Notes: a model not told the origin generated them from the letters alone. Counted from the first letter of the stretch, positions 1 to 8,915 are shown. The stretch: 64,000 nt of DNA from Pseudomonas sp. BGI-2 (GCF_004310295.1 NZ_SISB01000001.1:124001-188000); one strand, 5' to 3'. Numbers and translations are program-made.

Positions 1-2
1 GT

Positions 3-1928
3 CATGACACGGTCGAGGCCAATGTTTTCAGCGAGTTCAAGGTTGAAGAACATCGGATTACGCAACTGGATCGCAAGACTGAAGCGCGTGCGGATGATCA
101 CCTGACGGTGGCGGTGACCCAGCATGTGAAGGTCGGGACGGCGCAGTTTGTCGAGGCGGGTCAGGAGATTCATTACCACGCTGGCGAGAAGGTGGTGATG
201 GAAGGCGGGATGGAACTGACGGCCAAGGCTGGCGGGAGTTTCGTCAAGGTGGATGCGGGGGGCGTGACGATTAGTGGGGCTGAGGTGAAGGTGAATACCG
301 GGGGCTCGCCTGGGGCGGGTTCCGGGATTCAGATTCTGCCACCGATCACGCCGGGCGCCGCTGCGGCTGCCCTTGCGGGGAAATTGCTGAGTGCTCCGCC
401 GGTTGGCAAGTTCAATGCGGTTGCTGATGAAACGCCTAAAGCCGCGCCACAGGCGGTGGAAGAAGAGCTTGAGGAAGAGGAGGAAGAGGTTGAGCTGGAA
501 GACATTACCTTGCGAGTTGGGGTGTTCTTCGATGGTACGGGCAATAACCGTAACAACAGTGAACGCGTCTTTGGCTGCTTTGCGCCGGATGTAAACCTGG
601 AGGAAATGGCAGAGGATATCCGTCAGTTCTGCGCCTCTTATGGTTATGACGGTAAGGGAAGCTCCCCGGACAATAGCTACGGGAACGATGTCAGTAACGT
701 GGCAAGGCTATATGACCTTTACGTAAACGAGGCGGATAAGACTCTGCCTATCGATGCCAAGACAGCGAGCTTGCCAGTTTATGTAGATGGAATCGGTACT
801 AGCAGTACCGCGCAGGACTCTACATTTTCGCAAGGCACAGGCTTGGGCGCGCAAGGCGTCCGGGCGCGAGTTGAAGAAACTCCACAGCTGCTTCTTCGGG
901 TGATCCGTACCTTCCAAGACAACAATCCCGATAAACGTGTGGCGAAAATCGAGTTCGATATTTTCGGGTTCAGTCGCGGCTCAGCAGCAGCAAGGGACTT
1001 TGCAAATGAGGTATTAAAAGGCGACCAAAGCATCCTTGCCAAAGCGTTACCAATCGGGTCCTCGGTATTATCTGACAGCTTTGCCTGGCAGCCACAAACA
1101 GATGTATCTATAAATTTTATCGGCGTTTACGACACCGTCGCTGCCATTGCCAATCTCCTGGTAGGAGACCTTGATGGGAATAACGCCTACAACCCTGGCA
1201 TCAACATCTTTGTGGCACCAGATGCGGCTAAAAAAGTCATTCAATTGGTCGCCCGAAATGAACGTCGTTATAACTTTGCCCTCAATAGTCTTGGTGCGGC
1301 GGATATTGTCTTGCCCGGCGTGCACTCGGATCTGGGAGGTGGATATTTACCAAAAGCAATGGAGCGCATCCTGCTTAGCAAGCCGCGTAAAAGCGAGGTT
1401 GAAGAGAAAGTTCCTTTCACTCAAGCCAATAGTTACAAGCTCGCCCAACAGGACTTGAGAAGGTTTCAAGACCAATTGTCCCAATATCACCTTTCGTTGG
1501 AGGTCCGGACATGGGAGGTTCCGTTTCGGAGTACTGAGAAGGGCAATCAAAAAGACATGAAACACGTTTATGCTGCGGTCAGCAGCCAGCGAGAAGTCCG
1601 CAGTGATCTGTCCTTGATCTACTTTCGGATCATGCGCAAGCTGGCCGTGGAAAATGGAGTACCATTTGACGAGATTGACGAAAGTGAACCGCGACTTGCA
1701 TTACCTGCAGAACTCATTCCTATTTCCGAAAAACTGATGGAATACGCCCTGGGGAAAAGCAAAACAACAGGACTTACTCCGCATGAGGAGGAACTGTTGT
1801 TCCAGCGTTACGTTCATTTATCCGACAACTGGAATGCTGCCAAAAATCGAAACAATAGCGACCTGAATATAGTATTCATTAATCGACCAGACGAGAACTA
1901 TGTGCGCACGGTGCACCCAAATGAGTAA
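3..1928 (+). CDS. vgrG: VgrG fused to a DUF2235/Tle1-like lipase effector (5' end outside window)
   Basis: The reading frame is already open at base 3. Its first ~330 bases encode the VgrG beta-helix tail and nearly match the same part of the complete VgrG at 4823-7033. An acidic Glu-rich linker follows (about 462-500), then a hydrolase domain. That domain shows an FDGTGNN motif (near 528), the nucleophile elbow GFSRG (966-980) and VHSDLGGGY (near 1320). These are hallmarks of the DUF2235 family, which contains the type VI phospholipase effectors of the Tle1 class. The product is therefore probably a spike protein carrying its own toxin, delivered to the target periplasm to attack membrane lipids. 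Its stop overlaps the start of the first lipoprotein gene by 8 bases (1921-1928), the coupling expected of an effector-immunity pair. Lipase activity is inferred from motifs, not shown. Confidence 0.88.
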   Translation, partial: HDTVEANVFSEFKVEEHRITQLDRKTEARADDHLTVAVTQHVKVGTAQFVEAGQEIHYHAGEKVVMEGGMELTAKAGGSFVKVDAGGVTISGAEVKVNTGGSPGAGSGIQILPPITPGAAAAALAGKLLSAPPVGKFNAVADETPKAAPQAVEEELEEEEEEVELEDITLRVGVFFDGTGNNRNNSERVFGCFAPDVNLEEMAEDIRQFCASYGYDGKGSSPDNSYGNDVSNVARLYDLYVNEADKTLPIDAKTASLPVYVDGIGTSSTAQDSTFSQGTGLGAQGVRARVEETPQLLLRVIRTFQDNNPDKRVAKIEFDIFGFSRGSAAARDFANEVLKGDQSILAKALPIGSSVLSDSFAWQPQTDVSINFIGVYDTVAAIANLLVGDLDGNNAYNPGINIFVAPDAAKKVIQLVARNERRYNFALNSLGAADIVLPGVHSDLGGGYLPKAMERILLSKPRKSEVEEKVPFTQANSYKLAQQDLRRFQDQLSQYHLSLEVRTWEVPFRSTEKGNQKDMKHVYAAVSSQREVRSDLSLIYFRIMRKLAVENGVPFDEIDESEPRLALPAELIPISEKLMEYALGKSKTTGLTPHEEELLFQRYVHLSDNWNAAKNRNNSDLNIVFINRPDENYVRTVHPNE

Positions 1929-2574
1929 TTTTATACGTGTCGCTATTGCCGCTTTTCTGCTCAGTGGCTGTGCGCTCGCCAACAGTCAGTCAATGCCTTA
2001 CAAATCCTGGTACTTAGGGTTCTCGGCCCCCGACTACATGGAGGTTTGGATCGAAACAGCAGATGTAGTCGATATTCAGGAACAGCTGTATCTACGTGCG
2101 ATGAGTGGGAATGCAGCCATACTAAGGCCCCCTAACAACTCGGGGGACCCCAAAGGCTGGCCAAAAAGAGCGAGCATCGGAAAAGGTAAAAATGTAACAG
2201 GGGCAGATTTACCCAAAAAGATTTATGTCCGATGGCAGTCGCTTGCCGAGCCGCAAACTTACCAAATGGTAATTAACATACCGGAGGCAACTCAGGAAAT
2301 CATGCGCAAGGGGGAAAAGGTTTTCTGCGCAGCTGACGGAAGATGGATCACCGGATATCGGGACTCAGTCGCTATCATGTTGGTTCCGGGAGGTATCGCT
2401 AAAGTCTGGGTAGCCGGTCCCTGCATGACACCGATCGAAGTTACTAGGATGAAAGCCGAGATTGCTCCTCTTGGTCCGTACGGGGGAGAGTCTGGAGGTA
2501 AACATCGCCCGCTTTCGGCAGTCTCCAAAGCCTATGTCGAAAAATTTGGTGTGCCATATGACTCTTGGAAATGA
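1921..2574 (+). CDS. DUF2931-type lipoprotein 1, probable immunity protein
   Basis: The start is ATG 1921, inside the last codons of the effector gene; it gives a clean signal peptide ending in the lipobox LSGC, so the protein is a periplasm-facing lipoprotein of 217 aa. The mature part has the pattern MPYKSW-LGFSAP-YMEVWIE and a C-terminal VEKFGVPYDSW motif, which I recognise as the DUF2931 family. Members commonly lie beside type VI lipase genes, where lipoproteins protect the producer's periplasm. It is the first of four tandem paralogs (to 4588). The 8-base overlap makes it the primary cognate immunity candidate for the Tle1-like domain. Neutralising activity is inferred from position and topology only. 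Confidence 0.8.
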   Translation: MSNFIRVAIAAFLLSGCALANSQSMPYKSWYLGFSAPDYMEVWIETADVVDIQEQLYLRAMSGNAAILRPPNNSGDPKGWPKRASIGKGKNVTGADLPKKIYVRWQSLAEPQTYQMVINIPEATQEIMRKGEKVFCAADGRWITGYRDSVAIMLVPGGIAKVWVAGPCMTPIEVTRMKAEIAPLGPYGGESGGKHRPLSAVSKAYVEKFGVPYDSWK

Positions 2575-2591
2575 CCAGCCACAACATCCTA

Positions 2592-3242
2592 ATGAGTAAA
2601 TTTTTAAGTATTGCCATCGTCGCGTTGACGCTCAGTGGCTGCGCGTTCGCCAATAGCAATTCAATGCCTTACAAGTCTTGGCACCTAGGATTCTCGGCCC
2701 CTAATTACATGGAAGTATGGATCGAGTCGGCTGATGTGGTCGATATCAAAGAACAAGTGTATCCACGCGCAATGAGTGGCACAGCTGCCATTCAGACACC
2801 TCCCAACAATACAGGTGACCCTAGAGGGTGGCCCGAAAGACCAGGAATTGGCAAAGGTAAGAACGTGACTGGAGCGGAGTTACCCCAAAAGATCTATGTA
2901 CGCTGGCAGTCGCTAGTCGAGCCGCAAACTTACCAGATGGTGATCAACGTACCTGAGTCGACCAGGGAGATCATGCGCAAGGAAGAAAAAGCTTTTTGTG
3001 CATTTGATGGTAAGTGGATAACAGACTACCGCAACGCATTGGTTATCAATTTGGCGCCCGGTGGTATAGCCAAAATGTGGGTGATGGGGTCGTGCCTGCC
3101 AGCAATAGAAGTAACTAGGGTAAAAGCTGTGATTGACCCGCGCGGTCCCTATGAAGGTAAGTCTAATGGTGAGTACGACACGCTATCCGATCAATCCAAA
3201 GCATATGTCGAGAAATTTGGGGTGCCGTATGGCTCGTGGTAG
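2592..3242 (+). CDS. DUF2931-type lipoprotein 2, immunity paralog
   Basis: This is the second tandem copy. ATG 2592 gives a 216-aa protein with a signal peptide and lipobox LSGC; an upstream TTG at 2565 would add residues ahead of the signal and is unlikely. Compared with copy 1 the scaffold is kept (MPYKSWHLGFSAP, YVRWQSL-EPQTYQMV, VEKFGVPYGSW), but several surface positions differ: FDGKWITDYRNA replaces ADGRWITGYRDS and the final Lys is lost. It is the most divergent of the four in its middle and may protect against a related but different effector. The 30 bases across its start (2571-2600) match those across the start of copy 4 (3914-3943) almost exactly, which suggests duplication of a two-gene unit. 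Confidence 0.78.
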   Translation: MSKFLSIAIVALTLSGCAFANSNSMPYKSWHLGFSAPNYMEVWIESADVVDIKEQVYPRAMSGTAAIQTPPNNTGDPRGWPERPGIGKGKNVTGAELPQKIYVRWQSLVEPQTYQMVINVPESTREIMRKEEKAFCAFDGKWITDYRNALVINLAPGGIAKMWVMGSCLPAIEVTRVKAVIDPRGPYEGKSNGEYDTLSDQSKAYVEKFGVPYGSW

Positions 3243-3263
3243 CGAGAGAGCCATCCCAGACTA

Positions 3264-3917
3264 ATGAATAGTTTCTTACGAATTACCATCTGTGCGTTAT
3301 TGCTCAGTGGCTGCACGCTCACCAACAGCCAGTCAATGCCTTACAAAGCTTGGTACCTAGGATTCTCGGCCCCCGCCTACATGGAGGTATGGATCGAGTC
3401 GGCGGATGTAGTCGATATTCAGGAACAGGTGTTTCCACGTGCAATGAGTGGCGTTGCGTCATTGATTACACCGCCCAACAACTCCGGTGATCCCCGAGGT
3501 TGGCCGAAAAGAGCTCCCATGGGCGGCGGTAAATACGTAACTGGAGCGGATTTACCCAAACAGATCTATGTCCGCTGGCAGTCGCTGGTCGAACCACAAA
3601 CCTATCAAATGGTGATTAAGATACCGGAGGCGACTCGGGAGCTCATGCGTAAGGGTGAAAAGGTTTACTGCGCTGCCGATGGGAAATGGATCACAGGATA
3701 TCGTCAGTCAATCGGTATAAGGCTGGTCCCTGGCGGCATCGCCAAAGTATGGGTAGGCGGTCCTTGCATGGCACCGATCGAAGTGACCAAGGTAAAAGCT
3801 GTGATTGATCCGCGTGGCCCGTATGAAGGTAAGTCTGACGGTGAGTACGACTCACTTTCCAATGAATCCAAGGCCTATGTAGAAAAATTTGGTGTTCCAT
3901 ATGACTCTTGGAAATGA
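3264..3917 (+). CDS. DUF2931-type lipoprotein 3, immunity paralog
   Basis: Third tandem copy, 217 aa, starting at ATG 3264 with a signal peptide and lipobox LSGC. The mature domain keeps MPYKAWYLGFSAPAYMEVWIE, the YVRWQSLVEPQTYQMV block and the terminal VEKFGVPYDSWK. It lies 21 bases after copy 2 and 17 bases before copy 4, so the four genes are very likely co-transcribed from the vgrG-effector gene. Gly-rich residues (MGGGKYVTGADLP) resemble copy 4 more than copies 1 and 2. Function as an immunity protein is inferred from the context. Confidence 0.78.
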   Translation: MNSFLRITICALLLSGCTLTNSQSMPYKAWYLGFSAPAYMEVWIESADVVDIQEQVFPRAMSGVASLITPPNNSGDPRGWPKRAPMGGGKYVTGADLPKQIYVRWQSLVEPQTYQMVIKIPEATRELMRKGEKVYCAADGKWITGYRQSIGIRLVPGGIAKVWVGGPCMAPIEVTKVKAVIDPRGPYEGKSDGEYDSLSNESKAYVEKFGVPYDSWK

Positions 3918-3934
3918 CCAACCACAACATCCTA

Positions 3935-4588
3935 ATGAGTAAATTTGTTCATTTTGCCATCGTGGCATTGTTGCTCAGTGGTTGCATATTTGCGAATAGT
4001 CAGTCAATGCCCTACAAGGCGTGGCACTTGGGGTTTTCTGCCCCTGACTACATGGAAGTTTGGATCGAAACAGCCGATGTCGTCGATATTCAGGACCATG
4101 TGTTTCAACGTTCGGCGAGTGGCATCGCGTCAATGCAATCGCCTCCCAACAACGCCGGCAATCCACGTGGTTGGCCGAAAAGAGGGCCTGCCGGAGGCGG
4201 AAAACGTGTGACAGGGGCGGACTTGCCCCAACAGATCTATGTCCGCTGGCAATCGCTGGTCGAACCGCAAACCTACCTGATGGTGATAAAAATCCCCGAA
4301 GCCACTCGAGAGATCATGCGCAAGGGGGAGAAAGTGTTCTGCGCGGCCGATGGGAAATGGATCACAGGTTATCGTGATTCAATCGGCATAAGGCTGGTCC
4401 CCGGAGGTATCGCCAGAGTCTGGGTAGGCGGCCCTTGTATGACACCGATTGAGGTAACTACGGTAAAAGCCGTGATTGATCCGCGCGGCCCGTATGAAGG
4501 TAAGTCTGGCGGTGAGTACGATTCACTTTCTGATGTGTCCAAAGCCTATGTCGAGAAGTTTGGTGTGCCGTACGACTCTTGGAAGTAA
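3935..4588 (+). CDS. DUF2931-type lipoprotein 4, immunity paralog
   Basis: Fourth and last tandem copy, 217 aa from ATG 3935, with a signal peptide ending at lipobox LSGC. It carries the same family blocks and the terminal VEKFGVPYDSWK. The region around its start is a near copy of that of paralog 2. Downstream the array stops abruptly and a vgrG 3' scar begins at about 4656, so copies 2-4 may have been immunity genes of former cassettes, or simple tandem duplicates. Immunity function is inferred. Confidence 0.78.
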   Translation: MSKFVHFAIVALLLSGCIFANSQSMPYKAWHLGFSAPDYMEVWIETADVVDIQDHVFQRSASGIASMQSPPNNAGNPRGWPKRGPAGGGKRVTGADLPQQIYVRWQSLVEPQTYLMVIKIPEATREIMRKGEKVFCAADGKWITGYRDSIGIRLVPGGIARVWVGGPCMTPIEVTTVKAVIDPRGPYEGKSGGEYDSLSDVSKAYVEKFGVPYDSWK

Positions 4589-4655
4589 GTCAGAGCTGGC
4601 CCTTAAAGTTTCCTGGAGGTGACGGGCTAGCGCGCTGCACATCCTCCAATTGAAC

Positions 4656-4752
4656 ATGCGCGGGACGGCGCAGTTTGTTGAGGCGGGTCTGGAGATTCAC
4701 TACCACGCAGGCGACAAAGTGGTGGTTGAGGCGGGGATGGATCTGACGGCTC
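4656..4752 (+). pseudogene. vgrG 3'-end scar
   Basis: About 97 bases encode GTAQFVEAGLEIHYHAGDKV and a few more residues, then break off at a Leu-Thr-Ala triplet. This matches VgrG tail codons found at about 135-233 in the first gene and 6524-6622 in the complete vgrG. The sequence before and after is unrelated to vgrG and the frame has no proper start or ribosome site. It is a fragment left by recombination between vgrG tails, lying exactly between the immunity array and the next vgrG. Confidence 0.8.
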
Positions 4753-4822
4753 GTTTCCTTGAACGAGGCGCTTTAATCCTGCACCATCCGCACCAGCTTA
4801 TTCAAAGGACGGAATTAAAGGC

Positions 4823-7033
4823 ATGCTGGACGCGAACGCAACCCATATTTCCCTGACGCTGGAAGGCGTTTCCGTTGACCTGCAAGTGCTCAGCTTCGTC
4901 GGTCGCGAAACCCTCAACCAACCGTTCTGTTTCGATATAGAACTGGTCAGCGCCCGTCCCGACCTGAAACTCGAAGAGTTACTGCACAAGCCTGGCTGCC
5001 TGACCTTCGGCGCTACCGGCAAGGGCATCATCCACGGTCTGGTCTATCGCATCGAGCAAGGCGACTCCGGCAAAAGCCTGACGCGCTACAGCATCAGCCT
5101 GGTCCCGCAACTCGCTTACCTGCGTCACAACCATGACCAGCAGATCTTCCAGCATTTAAGTGTGCCGAAAATCATCGCCCAGGTACTTGAGGCGCGCGGC
5201 ATCCTGGCTGACGCCTACAGTTTCCAGCTCGGCACGATCTACCCCGAGCGCGACTACTGCGTGCAGTACGACGAATCCGACCTGCATTTCATCCAGCGCC
5301 TGTGTGAAGAGGAAGGCATTCACTTCCACTTCCAGCACAGCGCCAGCGGCCACACACTGGTGTTCGGCGATGACCAGACGGTGTTCCGCAAACTCTCTCC
5401 CGTGGCCTACCAGCAAGACTCCGGCATGGCCGCCACCAAACCGGTGATCAAGCGCTTCAACCTGCGCCTGGAAACCCGCACCTCCCGCGTCAGCCGCCGC
5501 GACTACGACTTCGAAAAACCGCGCATCCTGCCCGAAGGCGCCGCCAAGAGCACCTTCGCGCCGGACCTTGAAGACTACGACTACCCCGGCCGCTTCACCG
5601 ACCGTGCACGCGGCAAACAATTGGCGACCCGCGCGCTGGAGCGGCATCGCAGCGACTACAAACTGGCCGAAGGCAAAGGCGACGAGCCCACCTTGGTCAG
5701 CGGCCACTTCATGGCCCTGAGCGAACACCCGCGCGCCGAGTGGAACGACCTCTGGTTGCTGCTCGAAGTCGTGCACGAAGGCAAGCAGCCGCAAGTGCTC
5801 GGCAAAAACGTCACCAGCGACGTCACCCACAACAAAGACGATTTCCATCAGGGCTACCGCAACCAATTCCTCGCCACCCCGTGGGACGCGCACTTCCGCC
5901 CTGCACTCGAACACCCGAAACCGAAAGTCCTGGGCAGCCAGACCGCCATCGTCACCGGCCCGCCGGGCGAAGAAATCCACTGCGATGAATACGGCCGCGT
6001 AAAAGTGCAATTCCACTGGGACCGCGACGGCCAGGCCAACGACAACACCAGTTGCTGGCTACGCGTCGCCACCGGCTGGGCCGGCAGTGCATACGGCGGC
6101 ATCGCCATTCCGCGGGTCGGCATGGAAGTCCTCGTCACCTTCCTCGAAGGCGATCCCGACCAACCGCTGATCACCGGCTGCCTGTTCCACAAGGAAAACG
6201 TCGTCCCCTACGACCTGCCGGCGAACAAGACCCGCAGCACCTTCAAAACCCTGAGCTCACCGGGCGGCAAGGGTTACAACGAGTTCCGCATCGAAGACAA
6301 GAAAGGCGCAGAACAAATCTACCTGCACGCCCAGCGCGACTGGGATGAAAACATTGAGCACGACCAGAAAATCCGCATCGGCAATGAGCGCCATGACACG
6401 GTCGAGGCTAATGTTTTCAGCGAGTTCAAGGTTGAAGAACACCGCATCACGCAACTGGATCGCAAGACCGAAGCGCGGGCGGATGATCACCTGACGGTCG
6501 CGGTGACCCAGCATGTGAAAGTGGGGACGACGCAGTTTGTCGAGGCGGGTCAGGAGATTCATTACCACGCTGGCGAGAAGGTGGTGGTTGAAGGCGGGAT
6601 GGAACTGACGGCCAAGGCTGGCGGGAGTTTCGTCAAGGTTGATGCGGGGGGGGTGACGATTAGTGGGGCTGAGGTGAAAGTGAACACCGGGGGCTCGCCG
6701 GGGGCCGGTTCCGGGATTGGTATTCTCGTTCCCCTTATTCCAGTCATTGCAGATCAAGCGCGGGCAGGAAGCTTGCTGAATGCGAAGAAAATCAGTGAAA
6801 GCTATGACGAACAACTCAAGTTTGTTACACGGCGTGGGCAACCTGTTAAGTCAGTCAAGGCGGCACTGATCGTGCCATCGGAAACCGCTCCCCAAATATC
6901 GAGAAGTAATGCTGAGGGCCTCCACCCGCGAGTCCAGACAGAAGCCGAAGAGCCGGTAAAAGCTCACCTTGTCTGGGATGAACTGGTCGTGCCTTCCGGT
7001 GCGGACGACTATGAAGCGAGCAGAAAGAAATGA
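4823..7033 (+). CDS. vgrG: Type VI secretion spike protein VgrG
   Basis: A 736-aa VgrG, the trimeric tip of the type VI tube that punctures target cells and carries effectors. The N-terminal part (about 1-480) is the gp27/gp5-like base with VGRETLNQPFCFDIELVSA near the start and the conserved block RVGMEVLVTFLEGDPDQPLI near residue 440. The beta-helix tail (about 490-630) is shared almost base for base with the gene at 3-1928. After GSPGAGSGI the protein changes to a unique ~100-residue extension with no catalytic motif I recognise, which may be a docking arm for the next product. ATG 4823 follows a purine-rich AAAGGACGG/AAAGG stretch. The stop overlaps the next start by four bases (ATGA, 7030-7033). 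No PAAR or DUF4123/DUF1795 adaptor gene is adjacent. Confidence 0.93.
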   Translation: MLDANATHISLTLEGVSVDLQVLSFVGRETLNQPFCFDIELVSARPDLKLEELLHKPGCLTFGATGKGIIHGLVYRIEQGDSGKSLTRYSISLVPQLAYLRHNHDQQIFQHLSVPKIIAQVLEARGILADAYSFQLGTIYPERDYCVQYDESDLHFIQRLCEEEGIHFHFQHSASGHTLVFGDDQTVFRKLSPVAYQQDSGMAATKPVIKRFNLRLETRTSRVSRRDYDFEKPRILPEGAAKSTFAPDLEDYDYPGRFTDRARGKQLATRALERHRSDYKLAEGKGDEPTLVSGHFMALSEHPRAEWNDLWLLLEVVHEGKQPQVLGKNVTSDVTHNKDDFHQGYRNQFLATPWDAHFRPALEHPKPKVLGSQTAIVTGPPGEEIHCDEYGRVKVQFHWDRDGQANDNTSCWLRVATGWAGSAYGGIAIPRVGMEVLVTFLEGDPDQPLITGCLFHKENVVPYDLPANKTRSTFKTLSSPGGKGYNEFRIEDKKGAEQIYLHAQRDWDENIEHDQKIRIGNERHDTVEANVFSEFKVEEHRITQLDRKTEARADDHLTVAVTQHVKVGTTQFVEAGQEIHYHAGEKVVVEGGMELTAKAGGSFVKVDAGGVTISGAEVKVNTGGSPGAGSGIGILVPLIPVIADQARAGSLLNAKKISESYDEQLKFVTRRGQPVKSVKAALIVPSETAPQISRSNAEGLHPRVQTEAEEPVKAHLVWDELVVPSGADDYEASRKK

Positions 7034-8025
7034 GTGCGCCAATAACAACCTTTAAAACAAATGCCAAAGAATGCTCCGTCCACGAGGTTGTCCTCGGCTG
7101 CGACAAGTTGTGGGCCATGGGCCAGGAAGAAGCCATACGCCGCTTGAGCAAAAAACGCTCATCTGCCTCTAGCAAATATGAACTGATTTCTGACTTTGGC
7201 GCTCGCGCCGCAAGAATTGCCGCCGCTTACGCCAGTTTCTATCTCGAACAAGGTGAAGATGGAAAACCGGAACTCAAGGGTCGCTTCTATTGGATGGGGC
7301 TTGCGGCATTTGCCAGCAAGCAGGTCAAATGCGGGTTGGATTTTATTCCGAGTGAACCCTACCTGACACTGACCCCCCTCGCCATTCAGCCCCCTCTGCG
7401 TATTGGTAAGAACGAACTGGGCAAAGGCAATTTCTGGCTGTTTCAGGATATTTTTGTCTGGCATTGGTTTTACAGTAAATATAAAGATCAATTCGATGAG
7501 TGCGCGCCGGAGCGTAATGCGCGTAGTTGTGAGGGGCAGATAAAGACAAATATTGATAGTCTGCCTTGGGCGGATGATGCGCTCAGTACACTTGGAAACT
7601 TGCATGTTACCGACGAAATAAAATCAGGTTTCAAATCCATTCAAAACACGGAAAATCTATCTAAAGGCACGGCTAGGCGCGAAATGCAACTTTCGTCACT
7701 AATGGATATTGCAAACCATGAGCAACGAAAAATTCTTCAGCCCCTTATTTATGATGGCAAGGCATTTCAAACCACGCTTAAGATGCAAGCTGGATTTGAG
7801 TGGGCTCCATTTGTTCCGGTCAGAGTAGCCGCTTTTAGCACCGCCTGTGACGTTGAACAGCCTGAATTACGAGTTCAAATGAAGAAAGGTGATCTTTATG
7901 ACGAAACTGACAGAATGGTTTTTATCACTGAAATAGCCAATCAGTACCACTTGCTAATGGGTAAAAAAGCCGAATACATGGAAGGCGAGATCAAAAAGAT
8001 TTCAAGCTGGTCAAATCAACAATGA
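7030..8025 (+). CDS. Putative type VI effector, activity unknown
   Basis: A 331-aa soluble-looking protein without signal peptide, coupled by ATGA overlaps to vgrG upstream and to a lipoprotein gene downstream. This vgrG-effector-immunity order argues strongly for a VgrG-delivered toxin acting in the periplasm. Visible blocks are GRFYWMGLAAFASKQV (about 84-99), DIFVWHWFYSKY (about 139-150), ANHEQRKILQPLIYDGKAFQ (about 227-246) and a C-terminal helix ending KKISSWSNQQ. From memory it resembles DUF2515-type proteins, but I cannot confirm this. No GxSxG, amidase Cys/His or nuclease motif is evident. The coding sequence is visibly AT-richer than vgrG, as expected for a transferred cassette. Its C-terminus has a degenerate homolog at 9316-9476. 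Confidence 0.7.
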   Translation: MSAPITTFKTNAKECSVHEVVLGCDKLWAMGQEEAIRRLSKKRSSASSKYELISDFGARAARIAAAYASFYLEQGEDGKPELKGRFYWMGLAAFASKQVKCGLDFIPSEPYLTLTPLAIQPPLRIGKNELGKGNFWLFQDIFVWHWFYSKYKDQFDECAPERNARSCEGQIKTNIDSLPWADDALSTLGNLHVTDEIKSGFKSIQNTENLSKGTARREMQLSSLMDIANHEQRKILQPLIYDGKAFQTTLKMQAGFEWAPFVPVRVAAFSTACDVEQPELRVQMKKGDLYDETDRMVFITEIANQYHLLMGKKAEYMEGEIKKISSWSNQQ

Positions 8026-8915
8026 AAAAAATCCTAATCGCCATTTTAATATTGATCAGTGGATGCGATGACGTTAGCAACTCGACAGAGACCCCTACCA
8101 TGACCAATCAATCAGAAATCATTGAAATCGAACTTTTATCTTCTATAAAAAATATCACAACAAACACACCGACTCCATTCACGGAAAGCTGCATGCCCCA
8201 GGTAAATACCTGCTGGTATAAAATACAAAAATCGGCAAATGACACCGACCTACCAACGATCAACGTAAAAAATAACGGCAGCATTTTGAGCCTGGAGCAG
8301 GCTGTAAATATTACAGTTGCATTAGACAAAGACACGACAGAAAACATCGAAAACCTAAACGTAATATTACGTGGGCTCCCAAAAGGAAGCACACACGAAC
8401 AATATCGGGACTTGATATTCAGTCTGATAGAAAAAATAAAAAAATCTGGCTGGTCACACTTTTATTTTCCAGAAGATCCTAGGATCTCTGGCTCGCAGGC
8501 GGGAAAAATCAGTAGTCCTGACGAGGTGTTCGGGCGATACGTCAGCAGCCACCCTTGGCTGGACCCTAATTACCAACTGGATCTGAAGAGATGGCTTCAG
8601 GTTGGCTCTTTCTACAGGTGGTATTTTTACAAAGACGGCATCTATCTCAACCTTAAAGCGTGGAAGCAAAACGATTCAGAAGCCCCAACCGAAAAGGCGA
8701 CTTACCTTATTACGCTGAATTTTCAATCAGAGAGTGAGTTCTGGCTCGACGGCATTACAGACAATAAAGAGAGGCAGCATTGGAAGGAGCTCTTGCCAGG
8801 AAGGTTGAATACCTACCACAAGACTAGACTTGAACTGGAAGAAAAAGCCCGCGCCGCAGGGATCGAAATCGATGAGTCCTATCGGGATCCACCGATTCAC
8901 GCACTAGAACAATAG
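8022..8915 (+). CDS. Lipoprotein, probable immunity to the 7030-8025 effector
   Basis: A 297-aa lipoprotein: short signal peptide, lipobox ISGC at residues 12-15, then a Ser/Thr/Asn-rich tether and a folded domain. Conserved blocks shared with the paralog at 9473-10351 are CWYKI-KSAND, LRGLP-STHEQY, EDPRI-GSQ, VSSHPWLDP, FY-WYFY-DG and KARAAGIEIDESY. The start overlaps the effector stop (ATGA). It is AT-rich like the effector. A periplasmic anchor and coupling to a toxin gene point to immunity, but I know no characterised relative. Confidence 0.72.
   Translation: MKKILIAILILISGCDDVSNSTETPTMTNQSEIIEIELLSSIKNITTNTPTPFTESCMPQVNTCWYKIQKSANDTDLPTINVKNNGSILSLEQAVNITVALDKDTTENIENLNVILRGLPKGSTHEQYRDLIFSLIEKIKKSGWSHFYFPEDPRISGSQAGKISSPDEVFGRYVSSHPWLDPNYQLDLKRWLQVGSFYRWYFYKDGIYLNLKAWKQNDSEAPTEKATYLITLNFQSESEFWLDGITDNKERQHWKELLPGRLNTYHKTRLELEEKARAAGIEIDESYRDPPIHALEQ

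Noticed and set aside
5156..6016. 286-codon frame opposite vgrG
   Set aside because: It mirrors the codon pattern of vgrG on the other strand and has no start signal; vgrG is a well-supported protein.
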